A stretch of 64,000 bases of DNA from assembly GCA_036873135.1 (NCBI GenBank), contig JAPTYO010000020.1, positions 1,728,081 through 1,792,080 of the forward strand. Direction: 5' to 3'. A program made the position numbers and the translations under genes. Positions 34,801 to 46,161 of the stretch are shown piece by piece. The notes under the pieces were generated by a model. It worked only from the letters and a program-made list of their open reading frames with translations. It was not told where the DNA came from and did no database searches. The stretch comes from Clarkia xantiana subsp. parviflora (Eukaryota; Streptophyta; Magnoliopsida; Myrtales; Onagraceae). Positions within the stretch are counted from its first letter, which is position 1, and the number at the start of each line of letters is the position of its first letter.

Positions 34801-36261
34801 AGGAAGCGCTTCCACCATTCCTATCTTGTGGAGAGTGTTGAGTCCCTTGTAGTTCAGATGACCATATCTCAAATGCCACAACTTTGCCTCTTCGTCTCTC
34901 TTCTCCTCGGCTGCTAGACTAATCTCAAGAGATTTGATCTCTAGAGGGAATAGTCTATTCTGGTTCATTTGAATCTCAAGGATCGATCCCTTCTTCTCTT
35001 CATGGATCTGGCACTTGTCTTTCCCAAATAAAATTGAGTAACCCTTCTGCATGAGCTGTCCTACACTCAGAAGATTAGTTTTTAAATTTGGAACAAACAA
35101 AACATTAGATATGATCTCAACAAAACCATTTAATGATTTCAATCTAATGTCTCCTCTTCCTTTGACTTGAGTTGAGGAGTTGTCTCCAAAAGCTACACTT
35201 GACTTGTAGCTCTCATCAAGTCGTACAAATGCCTCCTTGGTTCCACACATGTGGTTACTGCAGCCAGTATCAAGAAACCAAACATCTGCTGATGTTTGAT
35301 TTTGATTCTTCTCGATGGCCATGTAAAGAACTTCACCTTCAGCAATCTCTGCATAATTAGACTTCTTTTGTCTATCTTCTGGTAATTTTGCCCAGCAATC
35401 TGCCTTATAGTGCCCAAATTTGTGGCATCTGAAACACTCAACTTCAGCCTTGTTGAAGCTTCTTCTTCCTCTGCCTCGTTGATAACCACCACCCATTGCA
35501 TGAGAGCTGCTGCTCCCTCTTTCTTTGTGGTCATCTTCATCAGCGCCTCTGTAGGTTCCTCTTCCATAGCCTCTTCCATGACTTTTCTTGCCACAGAAGT
35601 GATTCCTTCCTCTGAAATTTGATCCTTCAAAACTCTGCACTGATTTGAGAGCTTGTTCTTCTCTATTTGCACTGCTGTGCATTTTCTGCTCATGAACAAT
35701 CAGAGAGCTTTGTAGCTCGTCAAAGGTTAGTGTATCTATATCCTTTGATTCTTCGATAGCACAAACAATATACTCAAATCTATGGCTTAAGGACCTTAAT
35801 ATTTTCTCAACTATCTCAGTATCAGTCATAGGTTTACCATAAAACCTCATCTTGTTGCAGATTTCTAAAACCTTAGTGCAGTAGACTGATACTTTGTCTC
35901 ATTCCTTCATCTGGAGTAGCTCAAACTCCTTCCTGAGAGCCTGCAGGTGAGCCTTCTTCACTCGTGCAGTTCCGGTTCCCTTCTTCTTCATTGAGTCCCA
36001 TATATCTTTGGATGAGTCTTTGCAAAGAATTCCTTCCAAAGTTACCCAATCAATTGACTGAAAGAGTATGTTCTTCGCCTTCATGTCTGTGAGTTTCCTG
36101 ACCTTGTATGCTGCTGCATCTGGCCCTTCTTCTCCAATACCATTCTCCACCACGTCCCAGTACTCCTTTGCTCTGAGCAGATTTTCCATCACCAAGCTCC
36201 AGTAATCGTAATTGCCTTCGTATTTGGGTATTGCTAACCCGGTGAAAACAGGCTCAGACAT
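31885..36261 (-). pseudogene. Copia gag-pol remnant with two stops, a nested insertion and a deletion
   Basis: Reading on the minus strand from ATG 36261 there is Gag (UBN2-type, with CCHC knuckle CFRCHKFGHYKADC), protease (WFLDTGCSNHMCG), integrase (FIDDFTRKGW, PQQNGVAERKN), RT (VYVDDLIYTG) and RNase H (TLSSTEAEFVA). Breaks are an in-frame TGA at 35899-35901 and an in-frame TAG at 33808-33810 after a poly-Glu run coded by (GAA)n. A 523-bp MITE splits the RT at the YGIDY / DYTEVFAPVAR region. Between 32235 and 32250, roughly 130-150 residues normally found between the RT and the RNase H signature are missing. The element is non-autonomous. Confidence 0.9.
32864..33386. mobile_element. Mutator-type MITE (GGGTTAACAGGTC ends) nested in the Copia element
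   Basis: The left end gggttaacaggtcttttggt is mirrored at the right by aaaagacctgttaaccc. Complementarity extends well over 100 bp, so most of the 523-bp element is a foldback. The target duplication tataatcta is perfect (32855-32863 and 33387-33395). The interior is non-coding. The related element at 43593-44825 has ends gggttaataggtcttttgg. Confidence 0.93.
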
Positions 36262-36999
36262 GATTAATCGAGGTTGGACCTTTAACCGTAGGCTCTGATA
36301 CCAATTGTAAAGATTTGGGACTTGGAAACTTAAGCAATCTCACAGATAGAATTGATATGAAGAACACGTGAAGAATTTAGGGAATAATGCTACTGTATCT
36401 TCTCTTATTCAATGCTGCGAAACTTACAAGGTTTAAATAGCAACAGAAGAAAACAACTAAACAGCCACCACTACTCAACTATCAACGAAAGTGCTAAAAA
36501 TAGTTAGAGATCAAATAACAAACTGCAGCAAATAAAAACGTGCTGTGAAAAGCAAAACAGATAACTATGAAACTGAACCGGTCTGAATCAAGTGAACCGG
36601 TTTGATGATGATGGTCCGACCAGTCTTTAGAAATTCAAAATTTGAGACGCAGCAGCAGTAGACTTTATTCTTCAAATCCTTTCATTATTTAGGCTTGCGG
36701 ATGGGACTGATATTGGACCAGACAAGTACAGTCCGGCCACCACCGTCGCTTCTCTTAAAGAGAAAGTAATCTCCCGCTGGTCTCGTGGTTAGTGATCTCT
36801 CGATTTTCTCAATACTGCTCCAGTTTTCTCGATCTTGTTTCAGTAGCTATGAATTTACTGTATATCATTAGTATCAGCTATATCAGATGTCATTTGATGC
36901 TAGTGATTGTTCTTGGAATTGGTAGCTTGACTTTGAGATTTTGTGATAGTTCGTTCAAATTACAGAAGATATATTGTTTTCTACTATTGTATTGCATAC

Positions 37000-37495
37000 T
37001 GAAGATTTCGAACGATATTCCATCACTATGAATTGAGATAGTTTCATTTCCGGTGACTGGTTCGAAGATTATGCAGAAATGATTTTTTTTCCTGGGTTGG
37101 TGCTGAGGGCTGTAGTTGTACTAAAAATTTCGAACGATATGCCATCACTATGAATTAAGATAGTTTCATTTCTTGTGTCTGGTTTGAATATTATACATAA
37201 ATGATTTTTTTTGCTTTCGTTTTCTGGGTTGTAGTTGTACTAAATACTTCGAACGATATTCCATCACTATGAATTAATTTAGTTTCATTTCTTGCGACTG
37301 ATTTGAAGATTATACAAAAATGATTTTTTTTTTCTGGGTTTGTGCTGAGAGCTGTAGTTGTACTAAAGATTTTGAACGATATTCCATCACTATGAATTAA
37401 GATAGTTTCATTTCTTGTCACTGATTTGAAGATTATACAGAAAAGTTTTTTTGTTTTTTTTTTTCTGGGTTTGTGCTGTGAGCTGTAATTGTGAT
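37000..37495. repeat. Four-copy ~121-bp tandem repeat in the MUB intron
   Basis: The word cgaacgatat (tgaacgatat in the fourth copy) recurs at about 37009, 37131, 37250 and 37373. Each unit also contains ccatcactatgaatt, gatagtttcatttc and gaagattatac. The array ends next to the exon 2 acceptor at 37502. Confidence 0.85.
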
Positions 37496-37856
37496 TTGGT
37501 AGATAAACAACAATAAGGTCCAAGAACAATAGATGATATCAAGCTTATTCATGCTGGAAAAATATTGGAGACACTGTCTGAATCAAGGCTACAAGTTGGT
37601 GAACTCCCATGAGGCATCATCACTATGAATGTTGTTGTTCGTCCTCCTCAATCAGACCGAACCAAAGGTACTGATCAGGATATTGTCTGTTTCTTGCTCT
37701 TGTCCAGTTTCCTGATCCTTATTCATTGAGATTATAGTGTTTAGTGCTCTGAATTGCACAAAACTGATAGTAGATTTGTGGTGCTGTTGGTTTTATTCAG
37801 GTAGAGCACAAACCGAGCCACGGAAGAAATCCCAATGTTTCTGCACAATCTTGTAA

Positions 37857-38960
37857 CTACTGAAATTGAAGCCGCTGACAGAAAAACTGCATATTTTTCA
37901 TTGCATTTCAGAGTCATCGTTCGTTGTAGTTTGTCATTCTCTTGAAATTGAATCGGTCCGCTCCGGTCCAATTTGAAGTTTGAGGATCGTGATGGAGCGG
38001 ACAAGGTGGAAGCTTGTTTGAAGATGATTTGGTTTGGTTTGTTACTATGTAAAATATGAATATGTGATAAGAATATGACAATTTGTGAAATGGTGCATAG
38101 TGGAATGAATACAATAGTTGCATGGTGTTCATATTTTTCTCCATTGCCTTCTTGTACAGATTACTGGTTATTGTTGATAATGTTACACCCCCAACTATAT
38201 AGTCTATGTAAAATCTACACCTGAACCTTTTTTTTTTGGAGTAACGTGCACTCTAATCTTTTTAGTATATGGTAGTTGCACCCTTGAACGCAACTATGAA
38301 TATTAGGGATCGGATCAAGTCTTTCTATCATACTCCACGAGCACCATGCTTTTAGTATATTTTTTAGTATTTTTCTATTTCCCTAAAGTTGAACCATTGA
38401 GGGAAATTGATATTTTAATAGTATTTTCTACTATGCTCCAAGAGCACCATACTTTTGGTTTTTTTATTACTAAGTGGACTTAATTGTAACATATGTAAAA
38501 CTTTAAAAATATGAAAAAATATGAATTTTTTTAACCACATTTAATATTTGCATCATACTAATATCAATTTCCCTCTAGTGTTCACATTTAGGGCAATAGA
38601 AAAATACAAAAAAAGTACCAAAAACATGGTGCTCTTGGAGTATGATAGAAAGATCATCTAGGGTTCACCTTTTGGTGGCATAAAGCAACCGCTTTGGTTG
38701 CCTCCCCTGAAGTCGGTCTTAAATAAAGTTTGGTTCGATTTTGCTCTTAAATGGGTTTTTCGGTCTTGGACCGAAATTGAGACCAGAACCAAATATAAGA
38801 CCAAAAAAAGAGGATCAATGGTCTTGGTCCAAAATGGACTTGGTTTTTTTGGCTTGGTCTTGAGCGGTCCGGGTCTTGTGGTCTTGGTGGACCATTGCTC
38901 AGCCCTAGAAGATTGATTGAAATACCAATTATTATTATTTTAAAACATTTTGTAAGTTTT

Positions 38961-39002
<42 letters not shown>

Positions 39003-39180
39003 AAAAAAAGCTATTTTTTTTTTCCAAACATAAAAAATTGAAATTGGACTGTATGCTACTTGATATGGAAGTTTAGGATAAGAATAAGCCCATAAGCCTT
39101 AGTTGAGGGTAACTAGTAACACTTTTTTTTTCTTTCGCCCTGTAAATCCGTACGGATTTCTTCAATGTAGTAACCCCTCG
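37857..39180. other. MUB 3' region, foldback element and ATG14 promoter
   Basis: The old MUB 3' UTR leads into AT-rich DNA. A foldback element lies at 38321-38652. The segment 38680-38910 is rich in ggtcttgg-type words and ends attgctcagcccta, which resembles a hAT right end, but no left partner was found. A (TA)n tract occupies about 38966-39001. The last ~80 bases contain ccgtacgg and lead to a TATA-like ttataaatt near 39189, ahead of ATG14. Confidence 0.45.
38321..38652. mobile_element. Foldback MITE, CTTTCTATCATACTCC ends
   Basis: The left end ctttctatcatactccacga is mirrored at the right by tcttggagtatgatagaaag. Inner segments pair as well (tagtatttttctatttcccta against gcaatagaaaaatac). 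The element is 332 bp and non-coding. A half-similar relative lies at about 18255-18500. I could not settle a target duplication. Confidence 0.65.
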
Positions 39181-42100
39181 TTCGCGGGGTTATAAATTCC
39201 ATGTTCTTCCCTGAATTGAACGAGGTTTCTCTGCGATTCTCGTTCCAAAGCAGATACTTCCTCCAATTCCACAACTCGACCAGCATACGAGATCAAATTC
39301 AAATCGAAGGTGAGTCACCAGTATTTCTGGCGCGATTTTATGATTTTGCTATCGATTATTCACCCACCTTCTTCGATGCACCATAATCGACGGCCACCCT
39401 GACTGTACGTGCTGTATCATTGTTTGCTTTTGTATATACGATTATGCTCAGTTTTACTGACCTCATGGCGTGTTCAATTTTTTATGTTCCTAGACTTGCG
39501 TGAGAGCTTAGTTTTGCTGATGAGAAGGTAGACGATGACTAGAAGACCTAGCAGCTGCGCAATTTGCGAAAATTCGAATCTTGCATCTATTTGTACAGGA
39601 TGTGTGAATTACAGGTACGGCTTAGCTATAAGTAATAGAAGAGATAATCCTCTTTCTGGGTATGTGGCGAAGTCTCCATATTAGAATGCCAGTTATTTTG
39701 CCTCGTGGATAGTGTTTTTCCCTGTGATTTCTGCATTATGGATAGCTTATTGTGGTTACTAAGGCGGTTGTTCGATTGTGAGTATGCAGGCTAAATGACT
39801 ATAATACTGGTCTGAAAGGCCTGAAGATTCGCCGTGACGCCTTGTATACAAGATTAAGTGAATTACTTGTTGCGAAGGTTAGATTATTTTCCCTCCATGA
39901 TGAACTGTTTTACAGGTTAAAGGAGACTCCTTTTGTCAAGGAACAGTTTTCTATTTTTATGTTCTTAATAATTATTTCTCGTCAGGGGAAGGCCGATGAT
40001 CAACACAATTGGAGAGTCATCCAGAATGAGAAGCTTTCCAGGTTAAAGGAGAAGCTCCGACACAAGAAAGAACAGCTTGTGCAAGGTTGAGTGGTTTGCT
40101 TAGTCTTGCATTATATCCTTAGTCTTATCCTTTTCATATTTTCTTTGGAAATTTGAGGGTAATAGCAGAATTAACAATTGCAGGAAAAGCTCAAGTCGCG
40201 AGAATTTCCAATGAATTGAGGGCCAAGTATGACGTGCTTGAATCAGCCAACCAATTGGTAGGGGGTGATCTTCATATGTTTTACCTTGATATGATCATGA
40301 TTCCGTTAGCATAAGCTTTATCTTATTTGTGTAATGGTCAACCTGTTGGGTTTTTCGTAGGCGAAGAAGAATCGGGAGATTTATCTTGAGAAGTATTATC
40401 CTAACCTTATCTGCACACAAACTTTAGGACATGTAAGTATCCTCCTTGCCCTAAACTTTCTTTTCCGAATTTTGGATATTTCCTTTCTCCTTTTCTCCTA
40501 TTTCTAATCAGTTGCCCTTTCTTGGTCATTTGAATTTCGACTGTAATTTTCTTTAATATATATTACTCTAGTTAGATAGGTTTTTTTGGGGTCTCAAATA
40601 TGCTTTTATCTGTTTATTGTTATATATACCATAGACTGATTGCAAGCAACATTCTGAATCATAGATGGCAATTACATCAGAGCGTCTTCACAAACAGTCT
40701 ATGGTTATAAAGCAAATATGCAAATTGTTTCCCCAGCGCCAGGTAAGATATGAATGCACTCATCTGTAGAATTAGTGATTTAAAAAAACTTTCTACTTTC
40801 ATTATTTTGTTATCCTTTTACTAGCTGTAATTGTTGTTCCCTTCACATTATGTTCTTTACTTGTATGAGTTTGGGCATGGACATGGGCACATAATCCATA
40901 GTTTAGCTTTCCTATTCCAATCTAGTATATAAGGACTTGTGTAGAGTATATTGCAAGAGGAATGAGGACATGTACGTCATGTGTAGTATATATATTTACA
41001 AATAGGTATAATTTAAGCTGCCTGAATGCCTTAAACTTAAATATTTAGTTCATATTACTTCTTCATATAAGTTTGGGTTAAGAACCTATGAAAGGTCTGA
41101 ACTATCACCCATGTTAACGGGAGAGGTCTGAAATTTAAAAAGTTAATAACAGAGGTCTGAAATTTCAATTTTGTTGATTTGAGGTTTTCCGTCCATTTTT
41201 AGTGTTAAATTTAACAGAATTGTGTGAAATGACATTTTTGCCCCTTTAATATTTTGTTTTATTTAATATCTTATTTAAGGAAATGTGAAATGACAATTTT
41301 ACCCCTAAAGTCAAACTAAAGCCACCCAACTCCGGCCACCACCACCCGACTCCGGCGACCACCACCTCGACTCCGACGACCACCACCTCGGCTCCGGCGA
41401 CCCGACTCCGGCTACCACCTCAGCAAAAAAGCTCCGATCGGGGACAAAAAGCTCCGATCGGGGCAAAAAAAGCTCCGATCTGGAGCTCTGTGGCCCCGAC
41501 CAGAGCCACAGGGCTCCAGATCGGAGCTTTTTTGGCTCCGACGGAGTCCAATCGGGGCCGGTGGCTCCGATCGGAGCCCAATCGGGGCCGGTGGCTCCGA
41601 TCGGAGCCCAATCGGGGCCGGTGGCTCCGATTTTGGCCCAATCGGAGCCTTGGTGGTGGTCGCCGGAGTACCGTGGTGGCTTCAAGGGCATTTTGGTCTT
41701 TTCACTCCAAGCATGTGAGGGGCACACTTGATAGAAGGGCATTTTTGGAAATTTATTTTATTTCCGGTCACATGCCAAGCATGTGACCAACTTCCGTTAG
41801 TTTTAACGGAAAAAACTAACGGAGACCGCTGTTATCAACAAAACTGAAATTTCAGACCTCTATTATTAACTTTTTAAATTTCAGACCTCTCCCGTTAACA
41901 TGGGTGATAGTTCAGACCTTTCATAGGTTCTTTAACCCTATAAGTTTGGCTTTATTAAATAACTAGATGGATAATCTGTCCCATCTAGACCGTACAAACC
42001 ATAACCAACATCATACACATTCAATATCTCAACGCCGTCAGCACGTCACCTCAATATGTGGCTTTCTTTTGATCAGGTAAATCTGGTCATCACCCCAAAA

Positions 42101-45100
42101 GGGGAACTGTTTTAGAATCAAAACTCTAGCAAGCTATTTGATTAGAAAATATGTTCAACTTTCGAAAAATGTTTGATGCTGTCTTCCCATCTTAAGTTTT
42201 GGCATGGTAATTTGATTGTAAAGTTGTCATCTAAAACTGAAACGATGCGTAGTTCTTGACTCATATGTCATGTTTCTCTTCCCTAGACTAGTTTAATTTG
42301 ATTAGTATTGTACATGGCTTGGGCTTCTGTGTGCATGTGAATGTTTTAGAAAACCAACATCAGACGAAGAATAAGAAAATGGAGCTGTAAAGCCATTTTT
42401 CACGACAATCATCTTGTCTTATTACTTTGCTTATAGGAAGCTTTACTACTATTCTCAAGATTAAAGTGTCGCTATGCCTCTGACTTGCTGCATTTATCAA
42501 ATCAGGTAAATATGGAAGTAGAAAGCCAGGATGGGTTTGTTGGCCAATTTGATCAAATATGCAATGCTCGCTTACCAAGAGGTCTTGATCCCCATTCTGT
42601 TCCATCAGATGAACTTGGCGCCTCCTTAGGGTATGTGTACTACTAGTTTTGTAAAACTAAAGATACAGTGGTTCTTTAGCTTTTTCTGCCACACAATTTC
42701 TTGTTAGTGACTATCTTATGTGACACGATTTACGATCGGATTTGATACTTTAAGTTTAAGTACTATCTTATGTCACAATTTCCTTTTCCTTTCTTTTCCC
42801 CCATAATACCTTCTGTTATTGAGAATTGTGTTTCTATGACAGATATATGATACAGCTTTTGAATCTTGTTGTTCAAATTGTGGCTCCTCCTGCACTTCAT
42901 AACTCAGGATTTGCGGTGAGGATTATACAATTTGATGCTCATTTATGCCTACGAATTGAATCCCTTGGCATAGGATACATTTATTGTTTTCTCCATTCTG
43001 ATTTGTTTCTACTGTTGAAATTTTAGGGTTCTTGCTCTCGTATCTGGCAGAGAGATTCTTATTGGGAAGCTCGACCCTCGTCTCAGGGGTAGGTATCTAG
43101 TTTCTATCCACTTAATTGTTGAATGTAATAATTTTGTTTCTTCCATCTGAGATTATTGATTTTTCATCATCATGATGTGATGCAGCAATGAGTATCCCCT
43201 GTTTATACCGCGCCAGAACTCTTGTTCCAGCAGTGGAGAAAACTCCTGGTCAGACAAAAGCTCGAGTAACTTTGTATCAGTGGAACCCGAGAGAAAGCCA
43301 CATCAGCTAGATTCAAGTAGTAGCTTTGATTACTCCTCTGCATCTCCTCACTCCATCGAAACCCACAAGGATTTGCAGAGAGGGATATCACTTCTCAAGA
43401 AAAGTGTAGCATGCATTACAGCATACTGCTATAACTCTCTTTGCTTGGAGCTTCCTTCTGAAGCAACCACTTTCGAGGCTTTTGCAAAGCTCTTGGCAAT
43501 ACTATCTTCTTCTAAAGAAGTTCGGTCTGTATTATCTCTCAAGATGGCCCGTTCCAGGTACACTCATCAATTACTTGCCTTCTTTGTTTGATGGGTTAAT
43601 AGGTCTTTTGGTGCAACATGTTTGACCACTTTTGGCTTTTGGTGCAATATCTATTTTGTTGTATACTTTTGGTATATTCGTTATCAACTGTTAATGTTGA
43701 ACATTAAATAGTCCAATTTATATCCCAAAAATTTTTTTGGTATAATTTAGTCCTAAACTTGTTCTAATCGAACTCTTGGCTCGATTGACCTAGCCTGGTT
43801 CGAGCATAGGGCTAGGTCCGACCATGGTTAGGGTCACCTGATCTAGCCGACCCTAATCATGGTCGGACATAGCTTTGGGCTCGACCCGTGCTTGGTCAAC
43901 TCGGATCTAGGTTTGATTGGGGTATAGGTCCCAATTGACCTAGCCCGAGTCGAGATCAGGGCTAGGTCTGACCCGGTCTAGGTCAATCGAGTCAATTGGA
44001 ACAAGTTTAGGAACCAAATTATACACACAAAAAGTTAGTGATATAAATTGGAGGTTTGAACTGAACAAAATAAAAAATTTGTGCTAGTCATATTCAAGTC
44101 ACGTGATTATTTAATTGTCAACATTAACAGTTGATTAACGGATGCACCAGAAGTGTACAAGTTCCAAACGTATTGCACTAAAAGTATATAAAAAATAGAT
44201 GTTGCACCAAAAACCAAAAGTGGTTAAACATAGGGCTGAGCATGGGACAGATGAGCGGGCTTTTTCTAAAAAATGGCCAAATCCCTAAAACTAGGGCCAC
44301 TTAATGGCTGTCCCGAACCCTAGCTAGTAGGAAAAGGCCCGCCCGTCACGGGCCTACAGGGACTAGGGACAAATGGGACAAACCCAAATTCCCATCCTTT
44401 TTGTCACTTGTAAGAACACCAAGTTCAACACATAACTTGGTTCTCCAAAATAGTTCACCAATGACTCCAAAACTAAGTTTTACCAAGACTCTAACACAAA
44501 GTCACCAACAATTCTGACATAACAAGTTATAAATACAAATCCCAAATCAAATGGAAATTCAACCCGCCATCACTAAAGTTAACTTAACTAACTATAGTTT
44601 GATTAGTTAGCAAAAAGGGACGGGACGGGACGGGTCTTTTGGGACTTCGTAAAAAATCCCTAGCCCTAGCCCTATCCCTAGTTGAGAAGAAAAGTCCCGC
44701 CCTTGTGTACATTTTTGGGACGGGCTTTTTGGGACGGGCTAGGGCGGGACAGGCGGGATTTTGAGCCTCTCGGGATATTTGCTCACCCCTAGTTAAACAT
44801 GTTGTACCAAAAGATTTATTAACCCTTATATGATATGATTGATTGATAACGTTTCGTGGAGGATATATTTGTTGTTGTAAAGTTGGAATTTTTGTTGTCC
44901 AGATCGAGTAAGCAAGTTCAGCAACTGAATAAATCGGTATGGAATGTGAATTCAGCCACTGCCTCAAGCACTTTACTGGAAAGTGCTCATGCTCTGCCTC
45001 CTTCCATGGTAGGTATGAACAACACACTGAATTCCGGTGCGAGTTTTCTCTATTCAGGTGATAATACTGGAAAGAGCGAGAGCATGATCGATGAATGGGA

Positions 45101-45197
45101 TATAGTAGAGCACCCTCGTTTTCCTCCGCCGCCTTCTCAAAACGAAGATGTCGAGCATTGGACCCGGGCTATGTTTATAGATGCTAAAAGGAAATGA
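39181..45197 (+). CDS. ATG14: Autophagy-related protein ATG14 (PI3-kinase complex I subunit)
   Basis: Eleven coding exons (39535-39614, 39790-39877, 39986-40085, 40184-40257, 40361-40432, 40665-40742, 42506-42630, 42843-42915, 43027-43088, 43186-43557, 44903-45197) keep frame and give 472 residues. The N-terminus has the CAIC...CTGC cysteine pairs of plant ATG14. A charged helical region follows (LKEKLRHKKEQLVQGKAQV) that should form the coiled coil binding ATG6/Beclin. Next comes the conserved ATG14/UVRAG core (LNLVVQIVAPPALH and ISLLKKSVACITAYCYNSLC). ATG14 steers the VPS34 lipid kinase to autophagosome formation sites. A leader exon ending near 39308 and a leader intron to about 39493 are inferred. 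Introns 6 and 10 are enlarged by transposons. The family resembles Arabidopsis ATG14b, At1g77890 (recalled). Confidence 0.9.
41075..41938. mobile_element. Mutator-type element with palindromic GC-rich core, in ATG14 intron 6
   Basis: The left end gggttaagaacctatgaaag is mirrored by ctttcataggttctttaaccc at the right. Long terminal repeats of well over 100 bp include ggtctgaactatcacccatg and its complement. The 9-bp target duplication tataagttt is perfect (41066-41074 and 41939-41947). The core (about 41330-41670) is GC-rich. It carries ccaccacc/ggtggtgg arms and many copies of gctccgatcgg in both orientations, so it can fold on itself repeatedly. The 864-bp element has open frames in the core on both strands, but these reflect the repeat. 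Confidence 0.93.
43593..44825. mobile_element. Mutator-type MITE (GGGTTAATAGGTC ends) in ATG14 intron 10, split by a hAT element
   Basis: The left end gggttaataggtcttttggt pairs with accaaaagatttattaaccc at the right. Flanks ttgtttgat (43584-43592) and ttatatgat (44826-44834) agree at seven of nine bases, an aged target duplication. The interior includes gacctagccc/gggctaggtc words in both orientations. The nested hAT-like element occupies 44231-44791. Confidence 0.82.
44231..44791. mobile_element. hAT-like MITE nested in the intron-10 Mutator-type element
   Basis: Ends are tagggctgagcatgggac and, at the right, gatatttgctcacccct followed by a, which is its imperfect complement. A perfect 8-bp duplication gttaaaca flanks the element (44223-44230 and 44792-44799), the size produced by hAT transposases. 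The 561-bp interior is rich in gggacggg and cctagccct words and lacks coding sequence. Confidence 0.92.
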
Positions 45198-45466
45198 CAG
45201 TCACCTGTAAGTTCCTTACTTACCCAGAAGTAACAACTTAGATGATTTTATTGAAGCTTTTGCTTATAGGAAAATGGATTGTTAATTGGTGTTGAAACTC
45301 GAAATTCATGTCTTTGTAAATAAATCTGTTTGATGTGAATATGCATTGTGATCATAGTCTATATTTACAAGTGTCTTGAAGCTATTCAGGAACATAAGGA
45401 ATGCTTTCTAGTTCAGGAGTAAGTATAGTGATAGTGGTAAATAATTTGATCACTCTGCAATTTTTT
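45198..45466. other. ATG14 3' UTR and spacer
   Basis: The stop TGA is at 45195-45197. The following ~200 bases, ending near gtgatcatagtc, look like 3' UTR. No other feature is seen before the duplicated block begins at about 45467. Confidence 0.6.
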
Positions 45467-45599
45467 CTTAATTAAAATACCAAGTCCCGTTCGGTTTACT
45501 TACTGCGTTCGATATATAAAAAGGCAAATAGAACTGGATTTTTTTTTTGCCAAGAATATGCTTTATTATTGAAAAAAGGGTTCAACCTGGATTACAATC

Positions 45600-45946
45600 G
45601 AATAGCAATATAGCTGGACACATTTTCTTTATGGATTGGATTGCAATCCAGTTTGCACTACGATTAGCGCATCGTCAGACAATTTTCTAGTTCACGTTCT
45701 GAAACAAGCTGCGTAATGGCGGATTGTGTTGATGATGTTATCAAACCTCCAGTCGGGGTTTGTCGTCGGTTGTCGAATTTGATTTACAATGTATTCCGTA
45801 TCCGACTCAATAACGACTTCCATCCATTGGTGATAAACTGCAAGTTCGAATCCCTGTAATATCACCTTCGCCTCAACCATAGCCACACTAAATTCCCGAC
45901 TTCTTCCCGTAATTAGTCTTCCATCTTCGATTTCTCGAGTATTCAA
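45600..45946 (-). pseudogene. RNase H-like domain fragment (RVT_3 type), unit A copy
   Basis: The 84-codon minus-strand frame reads AMVEAKVILQGFELAVYHQW, then EVVIESDTEYIVNQI. It contains the conserved acidic residues (E in VEAK, D in ESD) of plant RNase H-like domains often found in LINE-derived proteins. After a stop and frame change near 45690, the frame RCANRSANWIA continues the domain. No start or upstream RT part is present, so I treat it as a dead fragment. Confidence 0.6.
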
Positions 45947-46161
45947 GAAGAAAATGATTGCTCAGCTGTTAGCATTAGAGGCCTCAAGGTCGACACGGAT
46001 AGTGAAGATGACGGCTTGTGTGAAATCAACACTCAATTGTATCTACATTGTACGATGATAAATTAATCTTGAAGGTGTATAGTTGAGATGTATTGTGTCG
46101 TCCGTAGTTAGTATATGCAAAATAAAAGTCGAGTAAAAATAGGAAACAAAAAGAAAAATAT

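Larger units (their letters stand above)
31470..36684 (-). mobile_element. Copia LTR retrotransposon inserted in MUB exon 1
   Basis: Its two 379-bp LTRs (31470-31848 and 36306-36684) differ at five positions by eye. On the minus strand the primer site attggtatcagagcc follows the 36306 LTR edge, and a purine tract taagggaggg abuts the other LTR. Flanks are atatt on the left and ttatt on the right, a 5-bp target duplication with one mismatch. The element points opposite to the MUB gene. It carries a nested Mutator-type MITE at 32864-33386. Confidence 0.93.
31161..37856 (+). pseudogene. Membrane-anchored ubiquitin-fold protein (MUB) gene, disrupted
   Basis: Coding exon 1 starts at 31435 (MAAEEDSVELIF), is split by a Copia element at 31470-36684, and resumes at about 36690-36787 (RLADGTDIGPDKYSPATT, then VASLKEKVISRWSR). 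Exon 2 is 37503-37667 (GPRTIDDIKLIHAGKILETL, VVVRPPQSD) and exon 3 is 37801-37856, ending CFCTIL. That CaaX-type ending is the prenylation signal that anchors MUBs to the plasma membrane, where they dock E2 ubiquitin-conjugating enzymes. Besides the retrotransposon, two in-frame stops lie in exon 2: TAA at 37514-37516, just before GPR, and TGA at 37610-37612, where the family has LPGG. Phases of the three exons still agree. Leader DNA begins about 31161. The intact ancestor was a normal ~117-residue MUB5/6-like gene; this copy should be dead. Confidence 0.85.

Noticed and set aside
38680..38910. Possible hAT element ending attgctcagcccta
   Set aside because: Only one hAT-like end is visible; no partner terminus or 8-bp duplication found.
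41311..41786. Gly/Trp/Ser-rich frames over the GC-rich core of the Mutator-type element (also 47940-48545)
   Set aside because: They arise from gctccgatcgg repeats and shift between frames in the two copies; there is no conserved protein.
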